A stretch of 42,282 bases of DNA from Saprospirales bacterium (GCA_007695035.1 REEO01000049.1:1-42282), one strand, 5' to 3'; shown: positions 8,914-17,923, counted from the stretch's first letter. Translations and numbers: made by a program. The notes: generated by a model not told the origin, from the letters alone.

Positions 8914-10452
8914 ATGGATAGAAAAAAAACAAAGGCTTCAATCATTAAGATACCTGCACCAGAGCAAGTGTCCACTCTTGACAAATTCACCATTGATATT
9001 GAACCCATATCGTCCCTGAACCTCATGGAAAGGGCTTCGCACATTTTCTGCGATTGGTTGACCTTAAAACTCCCCGACAAAACCGAGGCTATAATTTTTC
9101 TCTGTGGGCCGGGAAACAACGGCGGTGACGGATTGGCAAGTGCCAGAATTATGGCTGAAAAAAATTACAAGACCGAAGTCCTGTTTGTGGGCGACCCAAT
9201 AAAAACCTCGCCCGATTGCGGAACAAATATAGAAAAATTTCAAGAACTCTACCCTGAGAATTTCAATGTTCTTAAAAACCCTGATCGATTGAGGGAAATC
9301 AATGAAAATCACATTGTCGTCGATTCGATTCTGGGAAATGGGCTGACCCGGCCTCTTGAAGGCAGATTAAAAAAAATTGCAGAAACTGCTAATGACCTTC
9401 CCAACACCGTAGTAGCCATCGATATCCCCACAGGATTGTTTGCCTCAAAACACAGCGATGGCGTTTCAATGCATGCGGATTGGACACTTTCCCTGGAATT
9501 CCCCAAACTGGCCTATTTAATGCCGGAAAATAAAGATCGGGTGGGCAATTGGGATTATCGGTCCATCGGACTATTGAAGGAAGGTATTGATAAGATCGAA
9601 TGCCCACACTATTTTCTGACCGAAACTTACATTGACTCTCTTTTAACTCCCAGAGAGAAATTCAGCCACAAAGGCAATTACGGAAAAATCCAATTGGTCG
9701 CCGGTCAATTAGGGTTTTCGGGAGCAGCAGCACTGACAGCACTCGGTTGTATGCGTTCCGGAGCAGGACTCTCCTGGTTGCACACGCCCAAATCCTGTAT
9801 CTCTCCGGCACAATCTATCATTCCTGAAAGCATTTGCATCCCGGATCCCGAAACCAGTCATATCTCCGATATCCCACTTTTACCCGGAATAGACACCATA
9901 GCCTGTGGTCCGGGAATTGGTAAAAATCCGGTAACAGCATCCGCTCTGAAAAAAATGCTGGAAAATGTCCACTCGAATCAAAACCTGATCCTGGATGCGG
10001 ATGCCCTAAATATTATCGCTGAAAACAATTGGCTTACATCAATTCCCCCAAATACTATTATCACACCGCACCCCGGAGAATTTGAGAGATTGTTTGGCAT
10101 TGGTGAAAATGACTTTGAAACACTTGAAATCCAGCGATCCGCATCGGTTGAATACAAGCTCAATATACTATTCAAAGGGGCATACAGCAGGGTTTCCACA
10201 CCTAAAGGCGAAGTTTTTTTCAATCCGACGGGCAATCCCGGAATGGCCACCGCCGGAAGCGGGGATGTGCTGACAGGAGTAATTGCCGGAATGTCGGGGA
10301 GGGGTCTTAAACCGACCAATGCTGCCATCGCAGGCATGTATCTGCACGGCCTGGCCGGAGATTTGGCTGCTGAGAAGTTGGGACAGAATGGGTTGATCGC
10401 CAGAGATATCGCCAATCACTTACCCTTTGCTTTGAAGGTCTTTGAAAAATAA
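8914..10452 (+). CDS. nnr: Bifunctional NAD(P)H-hydrate epimerase / ADP-dependent NAD(P)H-hydrate dehydratase
   Basis: Repairs hydrated NADH and NADPH: the N-terminal domain (residues 1-~215) interconverts R and S hydrates and the C-terminal ribokinase-like domain (~230-512) dehydrates the S form using ADP. Visible signatures are CGPGNNGGDGL (epimerase nucleotide site, near residue 68), ITPHPGEFERL, and NPGMATAGSGDVLTG (dehydratase catalytic Asp, near residue 448). The 512-residue length is normal for the fused enzyme. The upstream -7 element at 8766 suggests its own promoter. The next gene is an NAD-dependent sirtuin, so two NAD-related genes sit together, although the second has its own promoter. 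Confidence 0.95.
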   Translation: MDRKKTKASIIKIPAPEQVSTLDKFTIDIEPISSLNLMERASHIFCDWLTLKLPDKTEAIIFLCGPGNNGGDGLASARIMAEKNYKTEVLFVGDPIKTSPDCGTNIEKFQELYPENFNVLKNPDRLREINENHIVVDSILGNGLTRPLEGRLKKIAETANDLPNTVVAIDIPTGLFASKHSDGVSMHADWTLSLEFPKLAYLMPENKDRVGNWDYRSIGLLKEGIDKIECPHYFLTETYIDSLLTPREKFSHKGNYGKIQLVAGQLGFSGAAALTALGCMRSGAGLSWLHTPKSCISPAQSIIPESICIPDPETSHISDIPLLPGIDTIACGPGIGKNPVTASALKKMLENVHSNQNLILDADALNIIAENNWLTSIPPNTIITPHPGEFERLFGIGENDFETLEIQRSASVEYKLNILFKGAYSRVSTPKGEVFFNPTGNPGMATAGSGDVLTGVIAGMSGRGLKPTNAAIAGMYLHGLAGDLAAEKLGQNGLIARDIANHLPFALKVFEK

Positions 10453-10582
10453 GAGTCGAGAGGTTTTAAAAATACTGTAGAATGTAATCTGGTATCACCG
10501 GAGAAACAGAAAATAAATCCTCAACCCTGGTTCTTTTATTGGCCTCGAAAAAGTCGGATATCAAATTTTGCCATATTCGCCT

Positions 10583-10590
10583 TACCTTTG
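10583..10590 (+). promoter_or_regulatory. Candidate -7 promoter element for the sirtuin gene
   Basis: TACCTTTG fits TAnnTTTG and ends 19 bases before the sirtuin ATG. This implies a very short leader and transcription separate from nnr. Confidence 0.5.
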
Positions 10591-10609
10591 ATTTAAAACA
10601 ACAAAATCT

Positions 10610-11314
10610 ATGAAAATAGTAATTCTGTCAGGTGCCGGAATCAGTGCTGAGAGTGGAGTAGCCACTTTTCGCGGAGCCGGTGGACTTTGGGAAGGCCATG
10701 ACATTATGGAGGTGGCATCTCCAGAAGGTTGGCAAAACAATTCGGAACTGGTACTGGACTTTTACAACAAGCGCAGAAAACAACTGCTCTCAGTTGAACC
10801 CAATCCGGCCCACCGTATTTGTGCAGAATTACAACAGTGGTTTGATGTAGAAGTAATTACCCAAAATGTCGATGACCTCCACGAAAGAGCCGGAAGTGAA
10901 AGGGTACTGCATCTTCACGGTGAGTTGCGAAAAGTGCGCAGCGAAATCGATGAAAACTACATTGTAAAAGTAAGTGGAGACATACATTTTGGAGACAAGT
11001 GCCCAAAAGGCGGCCAGTTGAGACCACATGTGGTGTGGTTTGGGGAAATGGTTCCAATGATGGAACCGGCTGAAGAAATTATCAGGAATGCAGATATCGC
11101 AGTCGTAGTCGGTACGTCTCTGCAAGTTTATCCCGCAGCGGGATTGGTCCTGCAAACACCTCCGCATTGCAAAATCTGGTATATTGACCCCAATCCGGGG
11201 AATGAGTTAAACAGCTACTTTGGAGAGCGATTGACCCTGGTTGGTGACAAAGCTTCCACAGGAATGAAGCGATTTAAAGAATATATTTTATCAGAAGCTA
11301 AGATTGAACCCTAA
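10610..11314 (+). CDS. cobB: NAD-dependent protein deacylase, sirtuin family (CobB-like)
   Basis: 234 residues. Sirtuins remove acyl groups from lysines, consuming NAD. Motifs in order: GAGISAESGVATFRG (NAD binding), TQNVDDLHERAG, catalytic His in LHLHGEL, and VVGTSLQVYPAAG. The sequence DFYNKRRKQL holds a Tyr-x-x-Arg pair at the place that, in E. coli CobB and human SIRT5, favours negatively charged acyl groups such as succinyl. The zinc ribbon is missing: the region after LHGEL has a single Cys (KCPKGG) instead of four, as in other short bacterial sirtuins. It ends 8 bases from the stop of the convergent coiled-coil gene. Confidence 0.92.
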   Translation: MKIVILSGAGISAESGVATFRGAGGLWEGHDIMEVASPEGWQNNSELVLDFYNKRRKQLLSVEPNPAHRICAELQQWFDVEVITQNVDDLHERAGSERVLHLHGELRKVRSEIDENYIVKVSGDIHFGDKCPKGGQLRPHVVWFGEMVPMMEPAEEIIRNADIAVVVGTSLQVYPAAGLVLQTPPHCKIWYIDPNPGNELNSYFGERLTLVGDKASTGMKRFKEYILSEAKIEP

Positions 11315-11333
11315 TCCGGGATTCAATCTTTTT
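11300..11333. terminator. Bidirectional terminator covering two stop codons
   Basis: AAGATTGAA (11300-11308) and TTCAATCTT (11322-11330) form a perfect 9-bp stem; CCC and GGG extend it past one bulged A, with loop TAATCC. Plus-strand T-rich sequence follows. The hairpin contains the last codons of the sirtuin gene and the stop codon of the convergent gene. Confidence 0.7.
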
Positions 11334-14292
11334 CACCTGATTCAGTAATAGACTTTAGTTGGAGTTCGGCCTTCTCTACTTGAATCAAAAGATCATCCAA
11401 CTCCTGTTTCCTATCCGCTATTTCGGATTTCAAGACCTCAATTTCAGAAGCAGTCCGCAATTTAACGGCTTTTATTTCAGAATCGGCTTGTTTTTTTGCC
11501 TCGAAGACCCGCATGGCCTGTTCCCTTTGTACGGTTTCAATTTCTTCGTTAGCACGATTTCTCTCCCGTCGGATTTGGGCTAAAATTTCTTCTCTTGTGG
11601 ACCGGTGTTCAGCGAGCAATTGTTGAATATCAGCCTCCTGTTTTGTTCGCAGGCTATCCTTCATCATGGCGCGATGCTGTCTGAATGAAGCCAATTCAAC
11701 GGCAAACTCTTCCCTTTCTCGCTCCATTTTTTCAGCACGATTATTTCGCTCTTGCTCATAAGTATGTAAGATGTTTTCTCGCTCAGAGGCCCGGGATGAA
11801 CGCATGGCAAAAATCTTTTCCGCATGCTGCTGCTGTAATTTTTGGAGAGAATCGCGGAAGGCCAATTGATATTCATTGTGGGATTCAACCAAGGCAGCTC
11901 TTTCTCCGGCTATTCTCTCTCTTTCTTCACGCAATAACTGGTGATGTTCTTTGGCCATTTCCTCACGCTCGTCCAGCATAGCCGTCCGCAACCCCATATT
12001 TTCCTGCCTGATCTCGCGCAATTTCCTGGCCCCTGTAAGTCGTTCATCTTTCACTGCCATACGATTGTCAAGTCTGAGTTGTTCGAGTTCCGTCTGCATT
12101 GCTTGAATTTCTTCCTCGGCATTCATTCTTGCTTCGGTGACTGCTTCTAAAGCCCTGGTTCTGGCATCTCTTACTTCTTCAGCCAATTGAAGCCGGTGGC
12201 TCTCCCCTTCTTCTTTTGACAATTTGCGCTGTTTTTCAAACTCTCTGGTAATCTCAGCCAACACCCCGGACTCCCTCTCTTCTATTTCTTTCAATCGCGC
12301 CTCAGATCTGGCTCGACTTTCTCCTATCCTCGCGGCATAATCCAATCTCAAAGAATCTTCTCTATGCTTCAAATCTGCCTCCAGTGTAGCTAACCTTTCA
12401 TCGGTTTCGGCAATTCTTTCAGCAATCGCTCTTCTCCTTTCCTGCATAACTGCCAATTCGGATTCTAACTGATTTTCACCTTCGGTTCTTATAGAATCGA
12501 GCATTTGACGATGGGATTGTCTCCAACTTTGAATGGCTTGGGCAAGTCTTTTTCTCTCCTCGGCGACAAGGTGTTGAATGGAATCAATCACCTGGTTCTT
12601 ACGGTCTTTGGCGGCATTGACCTGGAGCTCTCTAATCGCGAGGACTGAGTCGGCTTCCTGCCCGCTCTTTGCAATGCGTTCGGCTTTTCGCATCTCAGCT
12701 CTTTGAACTGCACGAACAAAGTCATCTCTCATGGCGAGTAATTGAGAGTCTTGTACTGCACGTGTATTTTTTACAAGTGCGTTGTGTTCTAATCTGATTC
12801 GTCCCATTTCATTGCGGTGGGTCTCCTCCATTTCAAGACGCTCTGCCCGTCGGGAATACACATCTGCCAAAATAGCCTCCCTTTCTCTTTCTGCCATCGC
12901 CTTCAGTTCAGTAATATCAAGTTGATTGGATTCAGCGATAGCGGCCCGCTCGTCTGCAGCTCTTCTTCGGGTTTCAGCCACCTCATTGGCTATGGACTCT
13001 ATTTCGAGTTCAGCCCTGGTTTGAGCCTCTGCTATCTCGCGAGCTGCGCGCTGTCTTGCTTCCAGGATCTCATTGGCAGCGGACTTTCTGGCATCTACAA
13101 CCTCTCCGGCAGACCGCTCTCTCTCAGTTTTTGCACTGTCTCTGGCTTCCTGAAGGCTTCGCTCCAATTCGGAATTAATTTGAGAAATCCTTTCTGCTGC
13201 CCGTTCCCGGGACTGGACCACCTCAGTTGCGTAAAGTTGTTGCTGAGTCACTTTACTTTGTCTGAGTGAATCAATTACTCGATTTGCTTTTGCTCTTTGC
13301 CTGGCGATTTGCTCGCTTGTGTTTTTGCCCAATTCGTCAATCTTGTCTCTGGTTCGCTCCATTTCAGTGATTACATTCATTCGAAGTGAGTCAATAATAG
13401 AACCGGTCTGTTCTTTTTCACTGGCTATCCGCTCTAACCTATCATTGCGGATACGAAGAATTTCGCTGTGTGTTTTTGCTCGCTCATCTTCGATCTCCTG
13501 TTCAAAGCCGGCAATCACCTCATTGCGATGAGCTCTGGCTGATTGTATTTCATCTTGTAACTCCTGTTTTACGTCATACGCACTTCTTCGCTCCCTCTCA
13601 ATCTCGACCCTCAGTCGCTCACGTGTGGAATGTAATTCCTCTTGCAGGGCCAAAGTTTCTGCATCTGATACACCTGAAGTGCCACTTCGCCCGGATTCCC
13701 GATCAGTACCAACAGAAGAACCAGGGCTTTGCCTTTGTTGAACTGCAACAGGCTGCGCAGGGCTTAGGATCATGTCCCAGTCCACAATGTCTCGCACACA
13801 TCTTGCTATTTGATTAAATTCCGCTGACCTGCTGGAGTGCAAACTAATCTTGCGCATTACATTCTCATGTCGCTTTCTCAGAAAAAAAGTGGATATTCGG
13901 TTCTCGGCCAACCAATTCAACATCTCAGCATTAATGGAGATAAAATTGGTCGAATGCGGCACCCTGCCATCCTGGCGAACCGCCCTCCTTTCAGTGAACA
14001 CAGCACTTTCCCGGTGGCCGGTATTGTCGATGAAAATAATTTCATCACCTCTTTCCAATTGCATGCCATCAATGGAAATAACTTTTAACAGGACACCACG
14101 GGCATCTGCTACAAAACCTGCCTGATAAGTAAAATCACCTCTCACTATTAAATTGCGGTCGGCAGTAGTAATAAATTGAGTATTTCCTCTGACAAAATTG
14201 CTGACGATCAAGTCGGAACAATGACTGTAAAGCGGATTTTCAATGAGAAAAAATATGGGTAAACTAAGTAGTAGTAGAGCTAATTTCTTCAT
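11323..14292 (-). CDS. Very long secreted coiled-coil protein of unknown function
   Basis: 989 residues; I recognise no named family. An N-terminal signal peptide (MKKLALLLLSLPIFFLIENPLYS) sends it across the inner membrane. Residues ~24-180 look like a small beta-rich globular domain (for example LIVRGDFTYQAGFVADARGV). A Gln/Ser/Gly-rich linker (~183-205) leads into about 770 residues that are almost uninterrupted Glu/Arg/Ala/Gln-rich heptads, ending SITESGEKD with no membrane anchor or sorting domain. Short recurring pieces (DSLR, AEEI, RERA) suggest growth by internal duplication. A fully extended helix of this length would be over 100 nm if straight, more than the periplasm is wide, so it may fold back, oligomerise or lie along the wall. 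The function is open. Confidence 0.8.
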   Translation of the reverse strand: MKKLALLLLSLPIFFLIENPLYSHCSDLIVSNFVRGNTQFITTADRNLIVRGDFTYQAGFVADARGVLLKVISIDGMQLERGDEIIFIDNTGHRESAVFTERRAVRQDGRVPHSTNFISINAEMLNWLAENRISTFFLRKRHENVMRKISLHSSRSAEFNQIARCVRDIVDWDMILSPAQPVAVQQRQSPGSSVGTDRESGRSGTSGVSDAETLALQEELHSTRERLRVEIERERRSAYDVKQELQDEIQSARAHRNEVIAGFEQEIEDERAKTHSEILRIRNDRLERIASEKEQTGSIIDSLRMNVITEMERTRDKIDELGKNTSEQIARQRAKANRVIDSLRQSKVTQQQLYATEVVQSRERAAERISQINSELERSLQEARDSAKTERERSAGEVVDARKSAANEILEARQRAAREIAEAQTRAELEIESIANEVAETRRRAADERAAIAESNQLDITELKAMAEREREAILADVYSRRAERLEMEETHRNEMGRIRLEHNALVKNTRAVQDSQLLAMRDDFVRAVQRAEMRKAERIAKSGQEADSVLAIRELQVNAAKDRKNQVIDSIQHLVAEERKRLAQAIQSWRQSHRQMLDSIRTEGENQLESELAVMQERRRAIAERIAETDERLATLEADLKHREDSLRLDYAARIGESRARSEARLKEIEERESGVLAEITREFEKQRKLSKEEGESHRLQLAEEVRDARTRALEAVTEARMNAEEEIQAMQTELEQLRLDNRMAVKDERLTGARKLREIRQENMGLRTAMLDEREEMAKEHHQLLREERERIAGERAALVESHNEYQLAFRDSLQKLQQQHAEKIFAMRSSRASERENILHTYEQERNNRAEKMEREREEFAVELASFRQHRAMMKDSLRTKQEADIQQLLAEHRSTREEILAQIRRERNRANEEIETVQREQAMRVFEAKKQADSEIKAVKLRTASEIEVLKSEIADRKQELDDLLIQVEKAELQLKSITESGEKD

Positions 14293-14305
14293 GCGGGTAA
14301 TTTTT

Positions 14306-14313
14306 CAAACCTA
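14306..14313 (-). promoter_or_regulatory. Candidate -7 element for the coiled-coil gene
   Basis: CAAACCTA on the plus strand reads TAGGTTTG on the minus strand, matching TAnnTTTG, 14 bases before the ATG at 14292. Confidence 0.45.
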
Positions 14314-14345
14314 AAAACTTAACACTTTTTAGCATTTTCAAGTGC

Positions 14346-14368
14346 ATTTGTTAAATTTATTAACAAAT
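14346..14368. promoter_or_regulatory. AT-rich perfect inverted repeat upstream of the coiled-coil gene
   Basis: ATTTGTTAA (14346-14354) and TTAACAAAT (14360-14368) are exact reverse complements around ATTTA. The position, 33 bases upstream of the -7 element, fits an operator; a weak hairpin is the alternative. Confidence 0.35.
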
Positions 14369-14375
14369 TGGGTCT

Positions 14376-14400
14376 AAAAAAATTCCACATACAGGGAATT
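14376..14400 (-). terminator. Intrinsic terminator after the DUF2784-like gene
   Basis: Read on the minus strand, AATTCC and GGAATT form a stem followed at once by seven T. It begins 3 bases after the stop codon at 14403, separating this gene from the coiled-coil gene. Confidence 0.65.
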
Positions 14401-14402
14401 TG

Positions 14403-14795
14403 TCAGGATTGCTTCTTCCGGCTTATTCTGTCCCGCCAGTTTAGCAGGGAAGAAATTACAAGTGCGATAAAAAAGGTGGATACAGTTAGAATATCCGCCT
14501 GACTCGGGGTGACACTTATGGAAAGTATTCTGTCGAGTATGTATTGCACGTAAGATGCCGGTATTCCTGTCTCACCCAACTCTCGCAAAACCATCCAGTG
14601 CCAATCGGTAAGTGGGCAATATCCTATTCCGTAAAAAATACCCAATCCAAACCAGGAAAGGCCGGTTAGCAACAAACACAGGAGGTTCCACTTTCGCAGT
14701 GGTTTATATACCCAGCCAAAGAGGTTGAACACGATGATGGTACTGTGAAAAACCAGGAAAAATACATCCAGGAAATTTAACCAGAATGATGACAT
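14403..14795 (-). CDS. Small inner-membrane protein, DUF2784-like
   Basis: 130 residues with about three hydrophobic helices (residues ~6-28, ~37-58 and ~100-118). The segment GIGYCPLTDWHW followed by LRELGETG resembles the conserved CPLT...E/W...LR pattern of the DUF2784 family of membrane proteins, whose function is unknown. It stands alone, with its own terminator downstream and a divergent outer-membrane protein gene upstream. Identification is from motif memory and is moderately secure. Confidence 0.65.
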   Translation of the reverse strand: MSSFWLNFLDVFFLVFHSTIIVFNLFGWVYKPLRKWNLLCLLLTGLSWFGLGIFYGIGYCPLTDWHWMVLRELGETGIPASYVQYILDRILSISVTPSQADILTVSTFFIALVISSLLNWRDRISRKKQS

Positions 14796-15001
14796 TGTTT
14801 AAAATTTTATATCCCGACTAAGTATCAAACACTAGCTAAATAAACAAGCCCATACCTAAATCGACAAGGCCACCAGCGCAAGCTATCCCGGGCAATATCC
14901 TGTGATTGTCAATAGGTTGGAAACAATTCACCAATTTGTCAACGAAAGAATAGGAGCCGATTATGTATTTGGCAAAATGATTCTATAAACTGGCACCATG
15001 C

Positions 15002-15050
15002 GATAATTAAATATGCATTATCATAATAGCAGTTGTAGAGGGTATATTTG
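15002..15050 (+). promoter_or_regulatory. Promoter of the DUF481-like gene, with possible operator
   Basis: TATATTTG at 15043-15050 is a perfect TAnnTTTG -7 element 22 bases before the ATG at 15073. It shows that the longer ORF starting at 15013 is not the real start. An inverted pair GATAAT (15002-15007) and ATTATC (15017-15022) lies just upstream and could be a regulator site. Confidence 0.5.
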
Positions 15051-15072
15051 CACCCACAAAAACTACGTAATT

Positions 15073-15894
15073 ATGGAAAAACACTGGGGAATGGGTCCAA
15101 ATGCCCTGATTGCTTTAATAATAGTTATAATTATGAGCCAACCGGGTGAGGTATCTGGCCAAATACTCAATATTGAACGGGAGCGAATGCAGAGAGACAC
15201 CACCAAAGCCTGGATGGTCAATGGTACCATTGGTCTGCGTTTGTACAATCGAAGTGCGGCAGCCGACTCTCCTGTTGATATGTTTGGCTACAATGCGGGC
15301 ATCAATGCAGTGTATTTTTCAGAGCGACACTCCTATGCGGCTATTGGTCACCTGGATTATTTGAAAATCAATGAAAACGACTTTCTTAACTTCGGCTACA
15401 TGCACCTCAGGTCGCATTTTTTATACCAAAATAATATCAGCCTGGAAATCTTTGCCCAGGTATCTTATGACAATTTTCGAGGACTGGATCCAAGAGCACT
15501 TGCCGGCGCTGGGATTCGCAAGCGTTTGTTGGACACCAAGCGGTCAACCTTACACCTCGGAGTTGGAGCTTTGGCTGAGGGAGAGTGGTGGGAACATCCC
15601 GAAACAGGAGAATCCGTAAATGTCCGATACATAAAAACCACCAATTACCTTTCATTCCGCTACTCTGTAAACGACTTCGTGGATTTTAACGCCATCGGTT
15701 ATTACCAGCTTGGTTACGACAGGGATTTGAGTGTACCACGTCACAGAACCAGTGGAAATATTAATCTAAACACAAAATTGAGCAGGTATTTTTCCTGGAC
15801 AAATTCATTTGAGTTCAGCTACGAAGACAAGCCCATTGTGCCAATTACCCGGTTTATTTTTCACTTCAAAACGGGACTGACAATCAGCATATGA
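15073..15894 (+). CDS. Outer-membrane beta-barrel-like protein, DUF481-like
   Basis: 273 residues from the ATG at 15073, chosen because a promoter element lies between it and the upstream ATG at 15013 and because it gives a clean signal peptide ending near VSGQ. The mature part alternates aromatic and polar residues as in beta strands, with RALAGAGIRKRLL and LHLGVGALAEGEWW recalling the DUF481 family (YdiY-like), and ends with an aromatic/hydrophobic strand (IFHFKTGLTISI). No substrate can be inferred. It converges with the next gene, leaving 9 bases between stops. Confidence 0.65.
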   Translation: MEKHWGMGPNALIALIIVIIMSQPGEVSGQILNIERERMQRDTTKAWMVNGTIGLRLYNRSAAADSPVDMFGYNAGINAVYFSERHSYAAIGHLDYLKINENDFLNFGYMHLRSHFLYQNNISLEIFAQVSYDNFRGLDPRALAGAGIRKRLLDTKRSTLHLGVGALAEGEWWEHPETGESVNVRYIKTTNYLSFRYSVNDFVDFNAIGYYQLGYDRDLSVPRHRTSGNINLNTKLSRYFSWTNSFEFSYEDKPIVPITRFIFHFKTGLTISI

Positions 15895-15903
15895 TGTGAC
15901 CAA

Positions 15904-17175
15904 TCAGGTCTTTCGCTCCTGCTTTCTCGCCGCAGGGAAAAGGATGTTGTTTAGGATAAGTCTGTACCCCGGGGAATTTGGATGCAAATTGAGATCGACC
16001 TCCGGATCGCCAACTCTATGTGTGTAATCCTCGGGGTCGTGGCCTCCGTAAAAACTCCAGAAACCCTCCCCAAAATTACCGTGGATGTAACGGGCCTCAT
16101 TCAGTCCCCGATTTTCACCCATTATTACCACAGTTGGTTTTATCAGATCACGGTCAAAAGAAGTCGTTTGCCCCATAAAGCCCTTTACAGTTCGCGTGTG
16201 ATTTTGAGTGAGCATGGTGGGTACGGGATCCCATTTAGCAGAGAAATCAAAAAGGGTGAAATAATCGTTTTCCGGTGCCACCTGTCTAGTTTTTGGATCA
16301 ATACTGCTGTAGGCATAAACCATTGGATCCATTTCTAATATAAAATCTCGGAAGGCAAAGGTCCTTGAAAAATTCAACAACTCCTGTGCGTTAGGATGTG
16401 GTGGATCTCCATCAAATACCTCGGGAACTATATCTACATCTCTTGCAGCCAGGGCAATATCGTAGGTGTCAGTGGCCGAACACATGGCAAACATAAAACC
16501 ACCGGCTCCGACATAGTTGCGTATTTCTTCCACTACGGCTGACTTCAAGTCAGACACCTTATCAAAACCCAGCTCTGATGCCAGATTCTCCAAAGAGGAG
16601 ACGTGGTTTCGGTACCAGCTATGTGCGTGAAAAGCACGGTGGAATTTACCAAACTGGCCGGTAAAGTCCTCGTGATGCAGATGCAACCAGTCGTATTCAG
16701 CGAGGCGGCCGTCGAGCACCTCCCTGTCATACAATTTATCGTAGGGAATTTCGGCATAGTCGAGCACCTGGGTTACCGCATCACCCCACGGTTGGATACC
16801 CTCTCCCCAGGGGTTGTAGTCGGGGGTGTAAACTGCAATCCGTGGCGCTACTTCGAGTTTGATCACTTCCTTGTTTACCGCAGGGTTGGCTATATCCTGT
16901 CTTATTCGATTGAACTGAGCCGTAGTGACAATTTCGTAGGAGACATCCCTGAGAATGGCCTCGCGTTCAAATGCCTGGGTGTGTATAAAGGCAAAACTTC
17001 CACCCCGGTAATTGAGCAGCCAGTAAGCCTCCACATCTTGTTCGAGAACCCAATAGGTCAATCCATAAGCTTTAAGGTGATTATTTTGGGTAGGTTCCAT
17101 GTAAATAATCATGTAACTCGCCAACAAAGGTGTGGTGAAAAAAGTAAGAAAGAGAACTGCAATCAGCTTTGCCAT
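15904..17175 (-). CDS. Secreted Bacteroidota protein usually labelled 'asparagine synthetase B'
   Basis: 423 residues with an N-terminal signal peptide (MAKLIAVLFLTFFTTPLLAS). The sequence matches my memory of a conserved Bacteroidota family: LKAYGLTYWVLEQ, LLNYRGGSF, LHLHHEDFTGQ, GGFMFAMCSATDTYDIALAA, DFSAKWDPVPTML and FYGGHDPEDY. Databases often name these proteins asparagine synthetase B, but I see neither the N-terminal Cys2 glutaminase nor the PP-loop (SGGLDS) of true AsnB, and a signal peptide argues against a cytosolic synthetase. The GGFMFAMCSATD segment looks like a GATase-like nucleophile elbow, which hints at a hydrolase or carbohydrate-binding fold. Function unknown. It has its own -7 element at 17219. 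Confidence 0.8.
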   Translation of the reverse strand: MAKLIAVLFLTFFTTPLLASYMIIYMEPTQNNHLKAYGLTYWVLEQDVEAYWLLNYRGGSFAFIHTQAFEREAILRDVSYEIVTTAQFNRIRQDIANPAVNKEVIKLEVAPRIAVYTPDYNPWGEGIQPWGDAVTQVLDYAEIPYDKLYDREVLDGRLAEYDWLHLHHEDFTGQFGKFHRAFHAHSWYRNHVSSLENLASELGFDKVSDLKSAVVEEIRNYVGAGGFMFAMCSATDTYDIALAARDVDIVPEVFDGDPPHPNAQELLNFSRTFAFRDFILEMDPMVYAYSSIDPKTRQVAPENDYFTLFDFSAKWDPVPTMLTQNHTRTVKGFMGQTTSFDRDLIKPTVVIMGENRGLNEARYIHGNFGEGFWSFYGGHDPEDYTHRVGDPEVDLNLHPNSPGYRLILNNILFPAARKQERKT

Positions 17176-17218
17176 TAATAAACGGGTTTGATGTTTGAAT
17201 TTGATAATATGACACTAG

Positions 17219-17226
17219 CAAAGTTA
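17219..17226 (-). promoter_or_regulatory. Candidate -7 element for the 15904-17175 gene
   Basis: CAAAGTTA on the plus strand reads TAACTTTG on the minus strand, 43 bases before the ATG at 17175 and downstream of the tdk stop. Confidence 0.4.
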
Positions 17227-17269
17227 ACGACAACAATCCTCAGTCATTGTTTTTAGAGTTACCGCTTTC

Positions 17270-17875
17270 TCACTTCCCGGGTTCTGATTTTTTCTTCCAT
17301 CTAAGTTTGTCTCCCAGACTAAAACATTTGCGACATCTGGGCTCGTAGGAATCAGATGCGCCGAGCAAAATAGTTTCATCGCTCTGCGCAAACCTGTAGG
17401 AATGAGAGGCCAGGTTTCCACAATGGGGGCAAATGGCATGAACCTTGGTGACATACTCAGCCATGGCGAGCAATTGAGGAATCGGTCCAAACGGCTTTCC
17501 GCGAAAATCCATATCCAGTCCGGCAATGATAACACGCTTACCTGCCACGGCCAAATTTTCACAAACCTTCGGCAGACCATCGTCGAAAAACTGGGCCTCA
17601 TCTATACCGATGACTTCAACACCGGACATGTGCCTGAGAATCTCCGACGAATTTTTTACTAGCACACAATCCATAGCATTTTCATCGTGCGACACCACTG
17701 CTTTTTCCGAATACCGAATATCTTTTTCCGGCTTTAACAGAATATAGTGCTGCCGGGCATAACGAGCGCGCTTCAGCCTTCGCAACAACTCCTCTGTTTT
17801 GCCCGAAAACATCGATCCACAAACCACTTCTATCCATCCTGCCGGCTGTAACTTAACATTTGATTCGAGAAACAT
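17270..17875 (-). CDS. tdk: Thymidine kinase (type II)
   Basis: 201 residues; phosphorylates thymidine with ATP in the pyrimidine salvage pathway. Seen in order: P-loop [15 protein letters not shown] (residues ~20-34), the Walker-B-like [12 protein letters not shown] with catalytic Glu, [14 protein letters not shown], and a zinc ribbon made from CPHC and CRKC pairs. Length and motifs are normal. It is transcribed divergently from the hypothetical gene at 18006 from a shared palindromic promoter region. Confidence 0.96.
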   Translation of the reverse strand: MFLESNVKLQPAGWIEVVCGSMFSGKTEELLRRLKRARYARQHYILLKPEKDIRYSEKAVVSHDENAMDCVLVKNSSEILRHMSGVEVIGIDEAQFFDDGLPKVCENLAVAGKRVIIAGLDMDFRGKPFGPIPQLLAMAEYVTKVHAICPHCGNLASHSYRFAQSDETILLGASDSYEPRCRKCFSLGDKLRWKKKSEPGK

Positions 17876-17923
17876 TTGCTGATTTTCACATTAATTTAAC
17901 CATCATAGGCATGATTTTCGCCT

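Noticed and set aside
15013-15072. Longer start for the DUF481-like protein
   Set aside because: A perfect TATATTTG promoter element lies between 15013 and 15073, and the later ATG gives a better signal peptide.
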